This document shows, in pieces, positions 1 to 8,785 of a DNA stretch of 25,015 nucleotides. A program made the position numbers and the translations under genes. The notes under the pieces were generated by a model that was not told the origin of the DNA, made no database searches, and saw only the letters and a program-made list of their open reading frames with translations. The DNA is from Jimgerdemannia flammicorona. Taxonomy: Eukaryota > Mucoromycota > Endogonomycetes > Endogonales > Endogonaceae. The stretch covers positions 1-25,015 of the forward strand of contig RBNI01001022.1 of assembly GCA_003990745.1 (NCBI GenBank), in the 5' to 3' direction. Positions within the stretch are counted from its first letter, which is position 1. Every line of letters begins with the position of its first letter.

Positions 1-31
<31 letters not shown>
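1..31. repeat. Poly(A) tract at the window start
   Basis: Thirty-one consecutive A residues open the window. The other end closes on 17 T residues. Such tracts are either retroposon tails or places where an assembly stopped; nothing beyond is visible, so the two cannot be separated. Confidence 0.9.
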
Positions 32-33
<2 letters not shown>

Positions 34-911
34 AAAAGATCTTAGTTATTTTGTTCTCTTTTTATCAATAAATAGTCTGCTAGCTTAAAGAAGTCAGAAA
101 CTATCTTATTATTTAATATAAATACAAAATTAACTACTATATAATAGTTTCAGTTTCTTTAAAAGAAAGCAGCTAAATTTAGAAGTTTTTAATAAGCCTA
201 AAATAGCTCAAAGAGATACTTTTAGGTTCAAGTACTCTTAAAGAATTTTAGGAGAAAATATTATGAGCTTTATTTAAGTTAAAAAAGATGATATTTATAT
301 AAGATTTAAAAGAAAGATTCAGAAGAATCTTAGAAATAAAAAGAAAAGTCAATTTAGTAAAGATAACTAATTGATTTTACAATATTCCAAAAGGTTCTAT
401 AACTAGCTAAGATAAAATACTTAGTACTGAGAAAAGATAAAGATATTTTAATAAAGTCTTAATATCAAGAGAAGATTTCTAAATATTTAAAGATATTGAA
501 ATATTATATATAGAATATTTAGAAAAAGATAAGAAAAGACTAGAGAAAAGATATAAAAATTCTCTTTAAAAATTACTTCTCTATTGGATTTTAAGATTAT
601 ATAAGAATAGCTATATTTAATCAAAATTTCTCAAACTTAAATAAGTACTATCATAAAGAGTTGACTAACTTTATATAAGATAAGAGCCAAAGACTTAGCA
701 GTTAGAGATTCAAACTATATAGGAGAAACCCCTTATTATTCTAAGTAAGCTTATTAGTAGTAATTATATCTGTATATAAAAATAACATCAAGCTAGTAAG
801 TAGAGATAGAGATATATATTTTACTTCAAAGTCTTGAATGAGGTCTTGTATATTCTAGAAGCTAATAAGTGGTTTCTAAGTAGTATTATATTTAGAGTAG
901 TCTATTTAGTA
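32..911. other. AT-rich flank without a recognisable gene
   Basis: About 880 bases of very AT-rich DNA. All six frames are crowded with stops. One plus-strand frame (about 200-790) reads as lysine- and isoleucine-rich peptide with stops at roughly the rate expected from this base composition, so it is not called. It probably contains more decayed transposon sequence, including the 3' end of the chromovirus relic that lies just to the right, but no motif was identified. Confidence 0.6.
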
Positions 912-1270
912 TTTAGAATAAATCAAATCAAATTAAATTTAATCTCAATTCAATTTAAATCAAAATAAGGTCCAATTTGATTTAAAATTCAATTTGAATC
1001 TAATTTTTCAAAATTCAATAACTTGACCAAAGTATATCCAAATTTAATAAATTTTAGCTTATTAGATATACTATATTATAGTAAATATAATATAATAATT
1101 AATATTAAATTTCATCAAGTTATTGTATTTTGAAGTTGAGATAAAAATTGTAAATTAAATTGGATCTCAATTTAATTCAATTTGATTCAAACTTAATTTT
1201 ATTCAAATCTATTTTAATTTAAAAAATATCTAATTTAATTTAATTTGAATGAATTAATTTGATTTATTTG
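912..1270. repeat. Degenerate AATTTGA/TCAAATT repeat cluster
   Basis: The motif AATTTGA and its complement TCAAATT recur many times with small variations (around 912-1,030 and 1,150-1,260), giving a low-complexity, partly palindromic block. It lies just downstream of the relic chromodomain on the minus strand, where the 3' LTR of that relic should start. LTR identity is inference: no second copy of this block is present in the window. Confidence 0.5.
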
Positions 1271-1454
1271 AAAGTACTAAACTTATTTATTTGACCAGAT
1301 ATTCAAATCAGCAGTAGTAGTTCTTTTGTCAAAAATTTTCTCAATCTCATACTTGATATAGTCTTCAATAATTACAAGAGACATTATCATTGAGTTTATT
1401 GTATTGTTTAGAAGAGTTTATATCTGTAAGATTGGGCTTATTTAAGAGGAATAT
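1271..1454 (-). pseudogene. Chromovirus relic, part 3: chromodomain end of integrase
   Basis: Read on the minus strand, 1,382-1,275 gives a peptide with EIEKIFDKR followed by a sequence ending near LNIWSNK. This matches the opening beta strand of an integrase-tethered chromodomain (family pattern E-V-E-K-I-L-x-x-R, then a Y-L-V-K-W strand). The second part is damaged. The segment is the C-terminal end of the relic whose middle is at 11,720-12,129 and whose main body is at 22,617-24,220. Element 1 separates it from the middle part. Chromodomains at the integrase C-terminus define chromoviruses and target integration to modified histones. This copy is dead. Confidence 0.72.
1451..1454. repeat. 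Target-site duplication of element 1, left copy
   Basis: ATAT directly precedes the TGT start of the LTR and is repeated at 11,720-11,723 after the ACA end. A 5-base reading (AATAT at 1,450-1,454 and 11,719-11,723) is equally possible, because the last LTR base is also A. Confidence 0.75.
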
Positions 1455-1571
1455 TGTGACAAACCAAAAATGTACCATCTAAATTATATCTTAACCAGAT
1501 GATGTGAATAATTAGCCAAGATGACATGAACACACAGTATAGTAACCAGCAACCATTGCTGTGGAAAACTG

Positions 1572-1579
1572 TATAAATA
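1572..1579 (+). promoter_or_regulatory. TATA box of element 1 LTR
   Basis: TATAAATA, conserved in all four LTRs (10,517-10,524; 12,224-12,231; 21,369-21,376) at about the same distance from the LTR start. It is the likely core promoter, with transcription expected to begin about 25-35 bases downstream, just before the tandem repeats. Confidence 0.65.
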
Positions 1580-1607
1580 GTCAGACATACCAGAAAGGGT
1601 CTGTTTA

Positions 1608-1685
1608 CCTGTATAGACTCTGTACACCATATAGACTCTATACACTGTACAGGTCCTGTACACTGTATAGACTCTGTACACCTGC
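1608..1685 (+). repeat. 18-19 bp tandem repeats in the LTR
   Basis: About four imperfect units of 18-19 bases, each built on an ATAGACTCTGTACAC-like core with TGTACA palindromes. They sit between the TATA box and AATAAA, so they probably fall in the R region near the transcript start. The equivalent array is at 10,553-10,630 in the 3' LTR. In element 2 the unit has drifted to 19 bases with a CAAGACCT core. Confidence 0.8.
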
Positions 1686-1765
1686 TATAAGTAGCAGATC
1701 TATAGTTAGCCACATAGTAACCAGATAGCAACCAACTTGTATAAATTACCCCAGAGACAAGAGTG

Positions 1766-1771
1766 AATAAA
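1766..1771 (+). promoter_or_regulatory. Polyadenylation signal AATAAA in the LTR
   Basis: AATAAA in the conserved context AGAGTGAATAAACCT. It is present at 10,711-10,716, 12,435-12,440 and 21,561-21,566 in the other LTRs. It lies about 190 bases after the TATA box, a plausible length for an R region. Use as the actual cleavage signal is inferred. Confidence 0.55.
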
Positions 1772-2766
1772 CCTCAGTCTGGAATTGAATTCAAAAGCAA
1801 AAGTCAAGTCTGCCTACCACACTTTGAGAGGAACTCTATAGCCACTATTAGGAGATTGTGAGCATTGGTCCCCTTTTCTACTTCAGTCCACTTTTCGATA
1901 CAAAGCTGATTTTGCTGCCCAAGTTCAAGGAGAACTTTGCCACCTTTGAAGAACCCACCGCTGAAGGAATAAGCTGCACTATTGGTATACTTGCCAGAAA
2001 AGCCTGAAGAACCTAAGTTTTCGCTGCCATTCTTACCACAAGCCAGTCTCTCTGATGTAACTTTACAGTAGAGCCAGTCTATGATGTAACTCTGCACAAA
2101 TGAAGCCAGTCTTTGATGTAACTTGCCAAGAATCCGAGTTATTTCCCAGAAGTCTGCTGATTTTGGAGAATCCATATCATCTGCTGTTTTCAAGTTATCT
2201 ACATTCCCAAAAGAGCTCAATTCATACCATTCGAGTAGTATTTCCAGTTAAAGCCAAATCTGTGACCTCCAAATTATTTAGTGTTTTCAGTGAGCCCGAG
2301 TTATCAAGTTATCTGCCACCAGTATTATTTCCAGTGAACTCATGCTCAAATTGAGTTATCTGCTAAATTATCAGAACATCCCACATAAGGAACCCATTCA
2401 TGCTACACAAGAAGATCAATATGCAGAAATCACATAAAGAGAACTGCTAAATTTCCAGACTGTCACACACAGAGATCATCATGCTACACATGAAATTCTA
2501 CCATTCCTAGTTAACCCAAGAAGGAAACCTGTTCACACACACATACACCCAAATTGCCACTACACCCAGAGAACCATTCTAATTAAGAAATCAATACACA
2601 AATTGCTTACAGATATCCAGCTTTAACTATTATACCACTAAACACTAAGGACCTCAGGAATTTTAGAACATTTTATTACTTTTTGACAAAGTAACTAGGG
2701 GCTCAAGCCAAACTACATCAATCCCCAACCTTGTAATTTGCCTCTATTGAGCCAGCACATTACATT

Positions 2767-2778
2767 TGGGAGCTCAAC
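2767..2778 (+). promoter_or_regulatory. Candidate primer-binding site, element 1
   Basis: TGGGAGCTCAAC begins two bases after the 5' LTR. Position and the leading TGG (complement of a tRNA CCA end) fit a primer-binding site. Element 2 has the related TTGAAGACTCAAC from 13,528, where the TGG has been lost by apparent G-to-A change. The tRNA cannot be named from the window. Confidence 0.4.
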
Positions 2779-4788
2779 TGAGAAGATTTCAAATCGACAA
2801 AACTTTTCAGCTTACAAGAATCCACAGTCAAGCTAGATATATTTGATATAATACCAACCTCTGCTACTATAGGAGAACCAGTTATCACTAGCATCTGGAC
2901 AGGAAGAGAAGTAATTACTTCAAGACTTGCTAATTACTCAGCATCAGAAGGATCCCAACCAGAACCAGAAGGCAGCACAGCCTGAAATCCCCAACCAGAT
3001 CAACCAGACAATACAGACAGCCCTGCTAGAGATTTTGGAGAACTTGCACAAGAACTAGAAGATCTTATCACATGAACCCAATACTTTACAGCCAGACACC
3101 CCACACCAGTTCCACCAATCTCACCAATAGAACTCCTATCACAACTCCTTGCAGAACCAGAAGTAGCTCCAACAAGAATATCTAGGCCTATTCTACTCCA
3201 TCCAAGGACCAGAACACCATCTTCAAGATACCCAAGGACCAGAACACCATCTTCAAGATACCCAAGGACCAGAACACCATCTTCAAGATACCCAAGCAGC
3301 CCCATCTCCAGTGATAGTTCAGAAAGTAAATCAGAATCAGAATCCGAACTTGAACTAGAATCTGAAGAAAGTGACAATGAAATAGCCACCTCATTGCCAA
3401 TCTTTACAGGATATCCAGAGGAAGACCCCAGAGAATTCCTTGATGGAATTGAAGGAATTGCAGCCTTGAGGAATCTCTCAGATGAAAGAAAAATTGCCAT
3501 CTACAAAGCTCAGCTCAGGGAACCAGTCAGAGGAATTTTCTATCGAATAGCAAACTACTGAGATTCAGAACTAACAAGACAGATATAAGCAGCAATGTCT
3601 GATGAGCTAGAATATGAGGGCATGGTCCACTGGCTCATTGAAAAGTATGCAGGAAATGAAACCTGCCACAAGGCTCAAGAATCTATCATAGATATGAAGA
3701 TGAATCTTAGAGAGTCACCCAGAGCCTTCTTCACAAGAATCCAGAAGAGAATGCATTCTGCCAGGTTCAATGCCACCAATCAGGACATCATAGGTCCAAT
3801 GACCTTCATGAATGGAATTCCCCAGAATATTGCTCAGCATGTCTGCACCCTAGGCATCAGAAGGTCTGAAGAACAAGTAGATGCAGCCCAAGGATTCTTT
3901 GATGTCAGACAAGGAACTACCTAGAGTGATTATAACAAAAAGGAAGATAAAGAAGATATCCTGATCAAAGCTCTACAAGGACTCCTTCAAGGACAAGAAA
4001 GATCTGAGGAAAGAAGGCCAGCCAAGGAAGGAAAGAAGGACAGAAGTGAAATCCAAGACCTCAGCTCCAAGTTGGACTGATTGGTTGGACAGATTGAAAA
4101 ACTCACTATACATGAAAATCAGGGCTACCAAGACAATAGAGGATACCCACCACAGAGGAGCCAAGGTTATCCACCAAGAGATAACAGGAATTACCAGCAA
4201 GAAGAAAGAAGGTACCCTGTCCAAGACAGAGCCCAAGTCCAATGCTTCTACTGTGGATAATTTGAACACTATGCTACTGAATGTGATAACAAAAGAAGTG
4301 ACCAAAGGGACTCAGAACCACCAAACTAAAGGAATGACACTCAGTATAAGAAGACTGAAGCCCATCCTGTTGAAGATTTCGAGGAAGCAAGCAACAGTGA
4401 AGACTACAGTGATCTAGACTTGTACCCTACCAAGGTTATTATCTGAAAGACAGTCTACCCAGCAGAAAAAAGGAAGAGACCTGTAGGAAGGCCATCCAGG
4501 AACATTAGCAGAAGAATCATCCAAGAAGAAGATGAAGAACATGAGGAGGAACAAGTAGAAACACCTCCCCAAACCCCCTCACCTTTTGTTCCTGAGACAA
4601 ATGAGTTGCTACCAGAAGATGAAGAAATGGAACAAGAAGAATGGGAACCTGCCACTCCAAAGTCTAAGAAGAAGTACACTCTGAAGACCATGTCTAGGGA
4701 CATTTACAAAGAAGCTTGGCAGAAGATTCAAGAAGCCAAGATGGAAGTTCCTCTCCTGCAGTTCCTGCAACTGACATTAGCTAGAGTC
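2770..4788 (+). pseudogene. gag: Element 1 gag (capsid and nucleocapsid), broken
   Basis: A single frame runs from the LTR edge through this region and is interrupted by several stops, mostly where element 2 keeps Gln or Trp. No in-frame ATG was found near the 5' end, so the start is undefined. In order it holds a Pro/Ser/Glu-rich N-terminal part, a Ty3-type capsid region (about 3,380-3,920, with EDPREFLD and a conserved SPRAFFTRIQKR stretch), a Gln/Arg-rich segment, and one CCHC zinc knuckle at 4,243-4,284 (C-x2-C-x4-H-x4-C, all four metal ligands present; one intervening codon is a stop). After the knuckle comes an acidic linker with an AT-hook-like RPVGRPSR. Protease follows in the same frame. 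A 30-base unit near 3,202 is present three times here and once in element 2. Confidence 0.85.
3202..3291 (+). repeat. Three tandem 30-bp units in element 1 gag
   Basis: Three identical 30-base units encoding PRTRTPSSRY in the gag frame. Element 2 has one unit at the matching place (about 13,964-13,993). The copies here are identical although the rest of the element is heavily diverged, so the expansion is recent compared with the point mutations. Confidence 0.95.
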
Positions 4789-4849
4789 TGAAACAAATTG
4801 CTGAGAACCACCAGGTCTAGCACTGGCTGAGTTCCAATCCCACAGCAAG

Positions 4850-5244
4850 ATCCAGCTCCCATCCAAGCAGCTGAAAGATATGTCAGCACCTACCTACATA
4901 GAGATATTGGAGGACAAAAAGCAAAAATTCTCATAGATACAGGAGCAGCTGTCTGTGTCATTGCCAAACGATTTCTGGACACTCTCCAATGGCCCATTGA
5001 TGGACCATCCAACCTCAGCATCATAGTAGCAGATGGAGCCTGAACTCAACCCCTTGGAGAAGTACAAAATATCACCATCTCTCTTGGACACATTCAGTTC
5101 TCCATCCCCAAAGCTGTTATCACTGAAGCTGTCACCTATGACATGATTCTTGGCACCAACTGGATGAAAGAAATGAATGCAGTTGTTGATATTGGCCAAC
5201 AAGTACTCAAGTTTGACTACTGAGGCAAGAAGTACAGAGTTAAG
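4850..5244 (+). pseudogene. Element 1 aspartic protease, broken
   Basis: Retropepsin-type protease that would process the polyprotein as a dimer. The catalytic DTGA is at 4,936-4,947 within KILIDTGAAVCVIA. The C-terminal conserved strand ILGTNWM lies near 5,146-5,166. The domain is in the same frame as gag, so there is no frameshift between gag and protease. Stops in a GA-TGA-T context (5,041) and a TGA just before GKKYRV (5,221) break it. The active site is intact, unlike that of element 2. Confidence 0.85.
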
Positions 5245-6281
5245 GTGACTAGTTATGAGCAATCAAAGAAGAAGAAGAAGGTTACCATTCAAGAAGAATA
5301 TGCCAGCAGCAAGGAGTCTACTATAGAAGAAGAAGAATCCGAAGATGGAAATAATCCCAGACTCAATCCCCAAATTAACCTGGTGGATGATAGGCCAGAA
5401 GATGATGTGTGGGCTAAGAACACCATCCCCATTACCATTGGAGCCATTGCAGGAGAAGCCAAAGGATGCCCTAGCTACCTCAAGAGACACAAGTATCCTG
5501 AGCACTCCTCCAAGATCATGGGAACAAGGAAATCGCCTGGCACAGCCTGCCCAGAGTGTAGAAGAAAGAAGAAGAAATGCAGACATGTTCCAGAAACACC
5601 TGCAACTGAAGCTGTAGAAGTATAAGCGATTTGGGGTCAAGAATCATCTGAGGAAGAAGAAACTTCTGACCAGGAAATTCCTGAACAAGAAGTACCTGAA
5701 GAAGAAGAGATTTCCGAACTCATTCCCTGGGATGACCCTCGCTGGACACCACCTGAAGACAATGACCCTTGGAATACAGAAGAAGGACCCAGTACAATAC
5801 CATTATTCCTAAGAAAGAAACTCACCAAGAAAAGGCTTTTTGGCTAGGAAGATGTCCACACCAAATGATCTTCCACTCTCCCCAAAACTACTGCTACTAG
5901 TGTCATCTGTTGGACCAATAAGAAAGACAGAAACCCCATAGACTGGAACCCCCAACTACTCTTGCATAATCCACCACCTTTCAAGAAGTCACCACAAGGT
6001 TATAAAGTCGATTTAGGGGACAAGGCCTCTTCACCTGAACAGAAATATACCCCTTGTCTACCCTTCCCCCAACCTATGATCAAGATGGGTACCGATTCCC
6101 AAGACAACAAGAGATAAACAGCCAGGAATATCATTTCCAAGCAATGGGATATTGCAACTATGGAAGACACCCTGACTGCCGAGACTGCAGACATTAGAAG
6201 ATTTACCTCAGTCATAATGTTGCAGTACACACTTTAAAGAAGGGAGATAACTGAAGCCAGATCTGAAAAAGCCAGATTTGA
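5245..6281 (+). pseudogene. Element 1 Cys/His-rich spacer between protease and dUTPase
   Basis: No named family is recognised. The frame that follows the protease has an acidic stretch, then two basic cysteine clusters: a first one at 5,467-5,508 where two Cys positions of the element 2 version read Tyr, and a second at 5,548-5,586 (C-x2-C-x6-C-x-H). A one-base deletion near 5,797 compared with element 2 moves the frame; after it a second Cys/His module appears: CPH at 5,853, then YCY-stop-CH at 5,889-5,906, and C-x7-C-x2-C-x-H at 6,153-6,194 followed by more His. The second module is in the same frame as the dUTPase. Both copies keep the spacing, so this was coding; zinc binding is inference. 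Confidence 0.65.
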
Positions 6282-7280
6282 AAAAGTCAAACCAAGAAGC
6301 CAGGAAGAAGAATCCTCAAGATCTATGATTTGGGAGAAGATATCCTAGCTCTCATCAGACATGCTATCTGCCAGGGATGGGCAGAAGATGCCACCAACTT
6401 CATGGAAGTCCTAGACCCTACAGGAAGAAATGGAATTAACTACCTCCAAGACCCCTTTACTGGAGCCAGATGGCCACACCTCAACCTTAGAGCTTGGAGG
6501 TTTTTCACTAGTGGAGCTTCAGCCTTAGAAAAGCCTGAACTCAGCAAGGATATTGCCCAATATACCCTGCTGCACCCCAAGACCAAACTCCCAACCAAAG
6601 CCCACCCAGAGGATGTAGGATATGATCTTCACAGCCTGGAGGATGAATCTATCAAGCCTGGAAAAACCTTCATGGTCGGAACTGGATTAGCTATGCAGCC
6701 ACTCCAAGGAGCTTATATTCAACTGACCTCAAGGTCCAGACTTGCCAGACAAGGGATAACTGTAGAAGGAGGAACCATTGACCCTGGATATACAGGCGAA
6801 ATCAAGGTTATCCTATACAACAGCAGTGCAGAATGGTACCGAATCATTAGAGGACAGAAGATTGCTCAAGCAGTCTTCATGAAGGTCAAGACCCCACAGT
6901 TACAGGAAGTCTCTGAACTAACTGAAGGAACAAGACAAGCCAAGGAATTCAGAAGTTCAGACAGGAAGAAGGTATATCTCCTTCAAGTCAACCACCTCAA
7001 GAGGAATGTTCCCCAGCAAGTATACCAGCAACCAGTCAGACTGCACAAGAATCTCATCCTGGAGCCCAGAGAACAAACTACCTTCGAAATCTTTGCACTA
7101 CCTGATCCTAGAAATCTTTTCTTTGAACCCAAGGAAGATATCCCACACCTAGACATAGAGGGATATACATTCCCTGACAAGATGAACCCAGTACACTCCC
7201 AAGCAATCAACCAAAGTTGGGAGACCATCATTCTGCTGAAAGGAACCATCATAGGACATCTGGTGCCTTTTCTCAACTGA
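6282..7280 (+). CDS. Element 1 dUTPase plus dUTPase-like linker, open but damaged
   Basis: The longest open stretch in the window (no stop from 6,282 to the TGA at 7,278-7,280); it has no ATG start of its own and was part of ORF1. dUTPase hydrolyses dUTP to dUMP and limits uracil in cDNA. Motifs of the trimeric family: GYD (motif 1, 6,618-6,626), SRSRLA (motif 2, 6,729-6,746, where element 2 keeps SRSGLA), GGTIDPGYTGE (motif 3, 6,768-6,800, with the catalytic Asp and substrate-binding Tyr), RGQKIAQ (motif 4, 6,849-6,869). Motif 5 is degraded (KEFRSSD at 6,942-6,962; element 2 keeps KGFGSSD). A second part (about 7,020-7,275) ending in KGTIIGHLVP resembles the beta-sandwich linker found before RT in many gypsy polyproteins. 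The lost Gly residues suggest that activity is impaired. Confidence 0.85.
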   Translation, partial: KSQTKKPGRRILKIYDLGEDILALIRHAICQGWAEDATNFMEVLDPTGRNGINYLQDPFTGARWPHLNLRAWRFFTSGASALEKPELSKDIAQYTLLHPKTKLPTKAHPEDVGYDLHSLEDESIKPGKTFMVGTGLAMQPLQGAYIQLTSRSRLARQGITVEGGTIDPGYTGEIKVILYNSSAEWYRIIRGQKIAQAVFMKVKTPQLQEVSELTEGTRQAKEFRSSDRKKVYLLQVNHLKRNVPQQVYQQPVRLHKNLILEPREQTTFEIFALPDPRNLFFEPKEDIPHLDIEGYTFPDKMNPVHSQAINQSWETIILLKGTIIGHLVPFLN

Positions 7281-7300
7281 ACTCATAGGGAAGTTTATGA

Positions 7301-8785
7301 ACTAAACCTATCGGGAAATGGCAAAAGGTTCCAGAAGAAAGGAAAGGCCCCTCTGCGACCCAGGAGACAGTGAAGCCTTCCACCAACATTGGAGAAGAAT
7401 TGACACCTCAACAATAACAACAACTAGCAGAACTTCTCAACAAATATCAAGATATCTTCACTACTAATTATGGCAACCTGCCATATAATCCATCATACCA
7501 CCACAGCATAAATACAGGAAATGCAACACCCATCTGGCAGAAATCTTATAGAATACCCCATCACTTGAAAACATTCGAAAAAGAGCACATATAAGAACTC
7601 ATAGACAATGGAGTCATCTGACCCTCTACCAGCCCCTGGGCTAGCCCTATACTTATTATACCAAAGAAAGGAGGATGGAGACTCTGCATAGATTATAGGA
7701 AACTCAATTCAGTCACTGAAAAGGATGCCTATCCTTTGCCTAGAATTGATGACCTCTTGGATCAGTTACAAGATGCCAGATACTTCAGCAGTATGGACCT
7801 CTTTGCAGAATTCTATGAGATCCCTATAGACCCCAAGGACATTCAAAAGACAGCCTTCCTTGCTCTAGGAAAACTGTTTAAGTACCTCTGAATGCCCTTT
7901 GGACTTTGCAATACACCCCCCACCTTCCAGAGGATGATGAATTCAGTTTATGCCCCCTTGATCCACCACTGTCTGATTGTATACATGGATGATTCCAACA
8001 TCTATTCAGCAAATTTCGAAGAACACCTGCACCACCTAGAGGAATTCTTCAAGCTTACCCATAAAAACCACTTGAGGCTAAATGCAAAGAAATGCTATTT
8101 TGGAAAACAGAAACTTGAATTTCTTGGATTCATAGTTTCAAAAGAAGGAATCCATACAGACCCAAAGAAAACCAAGAAGATCAACAATTGGCCAGTACCA
8201 AAGACCCCAAAAGAAACACTATTATTCCTGATGCTAGTATCCTACTACAGAAGGTTTATCAAGAACTTTACCCAAATTGCTGCCCCAATCTGAATCCTTC
8301 TCAAGAAAGGAGTACCATTCAAATAGACAGAATCACAAGAAAAAGCTTTTAAAGAACTCAAGAACTGCATGACTATAGCACCAATTCTTGTGTGCCCCAA
8401 TCTATAGAAGCCATTCATCTTGTATACAGATGCTTCTAAAGATGGTCTTGGAGCAGTTCTAGCCCAAGAAGAATCTGACCAACAGCACCATGTGATAGCT
8501 TATGCAAGCAGAGCTACCAACCAATAGCAGATGAACTATGGTAGCACCAAACTGGAATGCCTTGCAGTCATATGGGCAGTCACCCTGTTTAAGCATTACC
8601 TTATTGGAAAAAGGTTCACCCTGATCACAGACCATGCAGCCCTCAAATGGTTATTTAACTGCAAGGAACCCACTGGAATCCTAGCCTGCTGGATCCTTAT
8701 CCTTCAGAATTACAAAATCACCATCATCTACAAAGCAGGGAAAGCACACAACAATGTTGATATACTTTCCTGCCAGTCCCAATAA
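7301..8785 (+). pseudogene. pol: Element 1 reverse transcriptase and RNase H, broken
   Basis: The frame lies at -1 relative to the dUTPase ORF and overlaps its downstream extension; no ATG precedes RT in this frame. RT would copy RNA to cDNA: the first catalytic Asp is in SSMDLFAEF (about 7,790-7,815), the MPFGLCN region is at 7,892, and the catalytic YMDD at 7,982-7,993 is intact. The connection has LGFIVSKEG and YYRRFIKNF. RNase H follows with Asp in TDASKDGLGAVL (8,429), Glu in KLECLA and Asp in TDHAALKWLF, and ends with NNVDILSCQ at a TAA (8,783-8,785). Stops interrupt at least seven sites, such as TGA for Trp before MPFG and TAG for Gln before KPFILY. Confidence 0.92.

Larger units (their letters stand above)
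1455..2764 (+). repeat. Element 1 5' LTR
   Basis: A 1,310-base LTR, TGT...ACA. A TATA box lies about 117 bases in, followed by a short tandem repeat and an AATAAA signal about 311 bases in. That leaves nearly 1 kb of LTR downstream of the polyadenylation signal, an unusually long U5-like part if these signals are the ones used. The right end is fixed by comparison with the 3' LTR: homology stops after ACA at 2,764. The LTR carries only incidental open frames; a 138-codon minus-strand frame at 1,804-2,220 is not kept in the other LTR. Confidence 0.93.

Noticed and set aside
200..790. Possible decayed plus-strand protein in the left flank
   Set aside because: Stop density is about that expected for DNA this AT-rich, and no motif was recognised.
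1804..2220. Minus-strand open frame of 138 codons inside the element 1 5' LTR
   Set aside because: The matching region of the 3' LTR (about 10,750-11,170) does not keep the frame, and no domain is visible.
3000..3500. Minus-strand open frame of 166 codons, Ser/Leu-rich
   Set aside because: It is the antisense of the gag coding region; the same antisense pattern appears at 13,961-14,203 because the gag frame is rich in Ser, Glu and Asp codons. No independent support.
5548..5586. Fungal Zn2Cys6 transcription-factor domain
   Set aside because: Only C-x2-C-x6-C is present; the second half with the correct spacing is absent, and the setting is a retroelement polyprotein.
7301..7370. Canonical -1 slippery heptamer before RT
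   Set aside because: Near matches (AAAAGG, AAGAAAGGAAAG) do not satisfy X-XXY-YYZ in the required frame in either copy.
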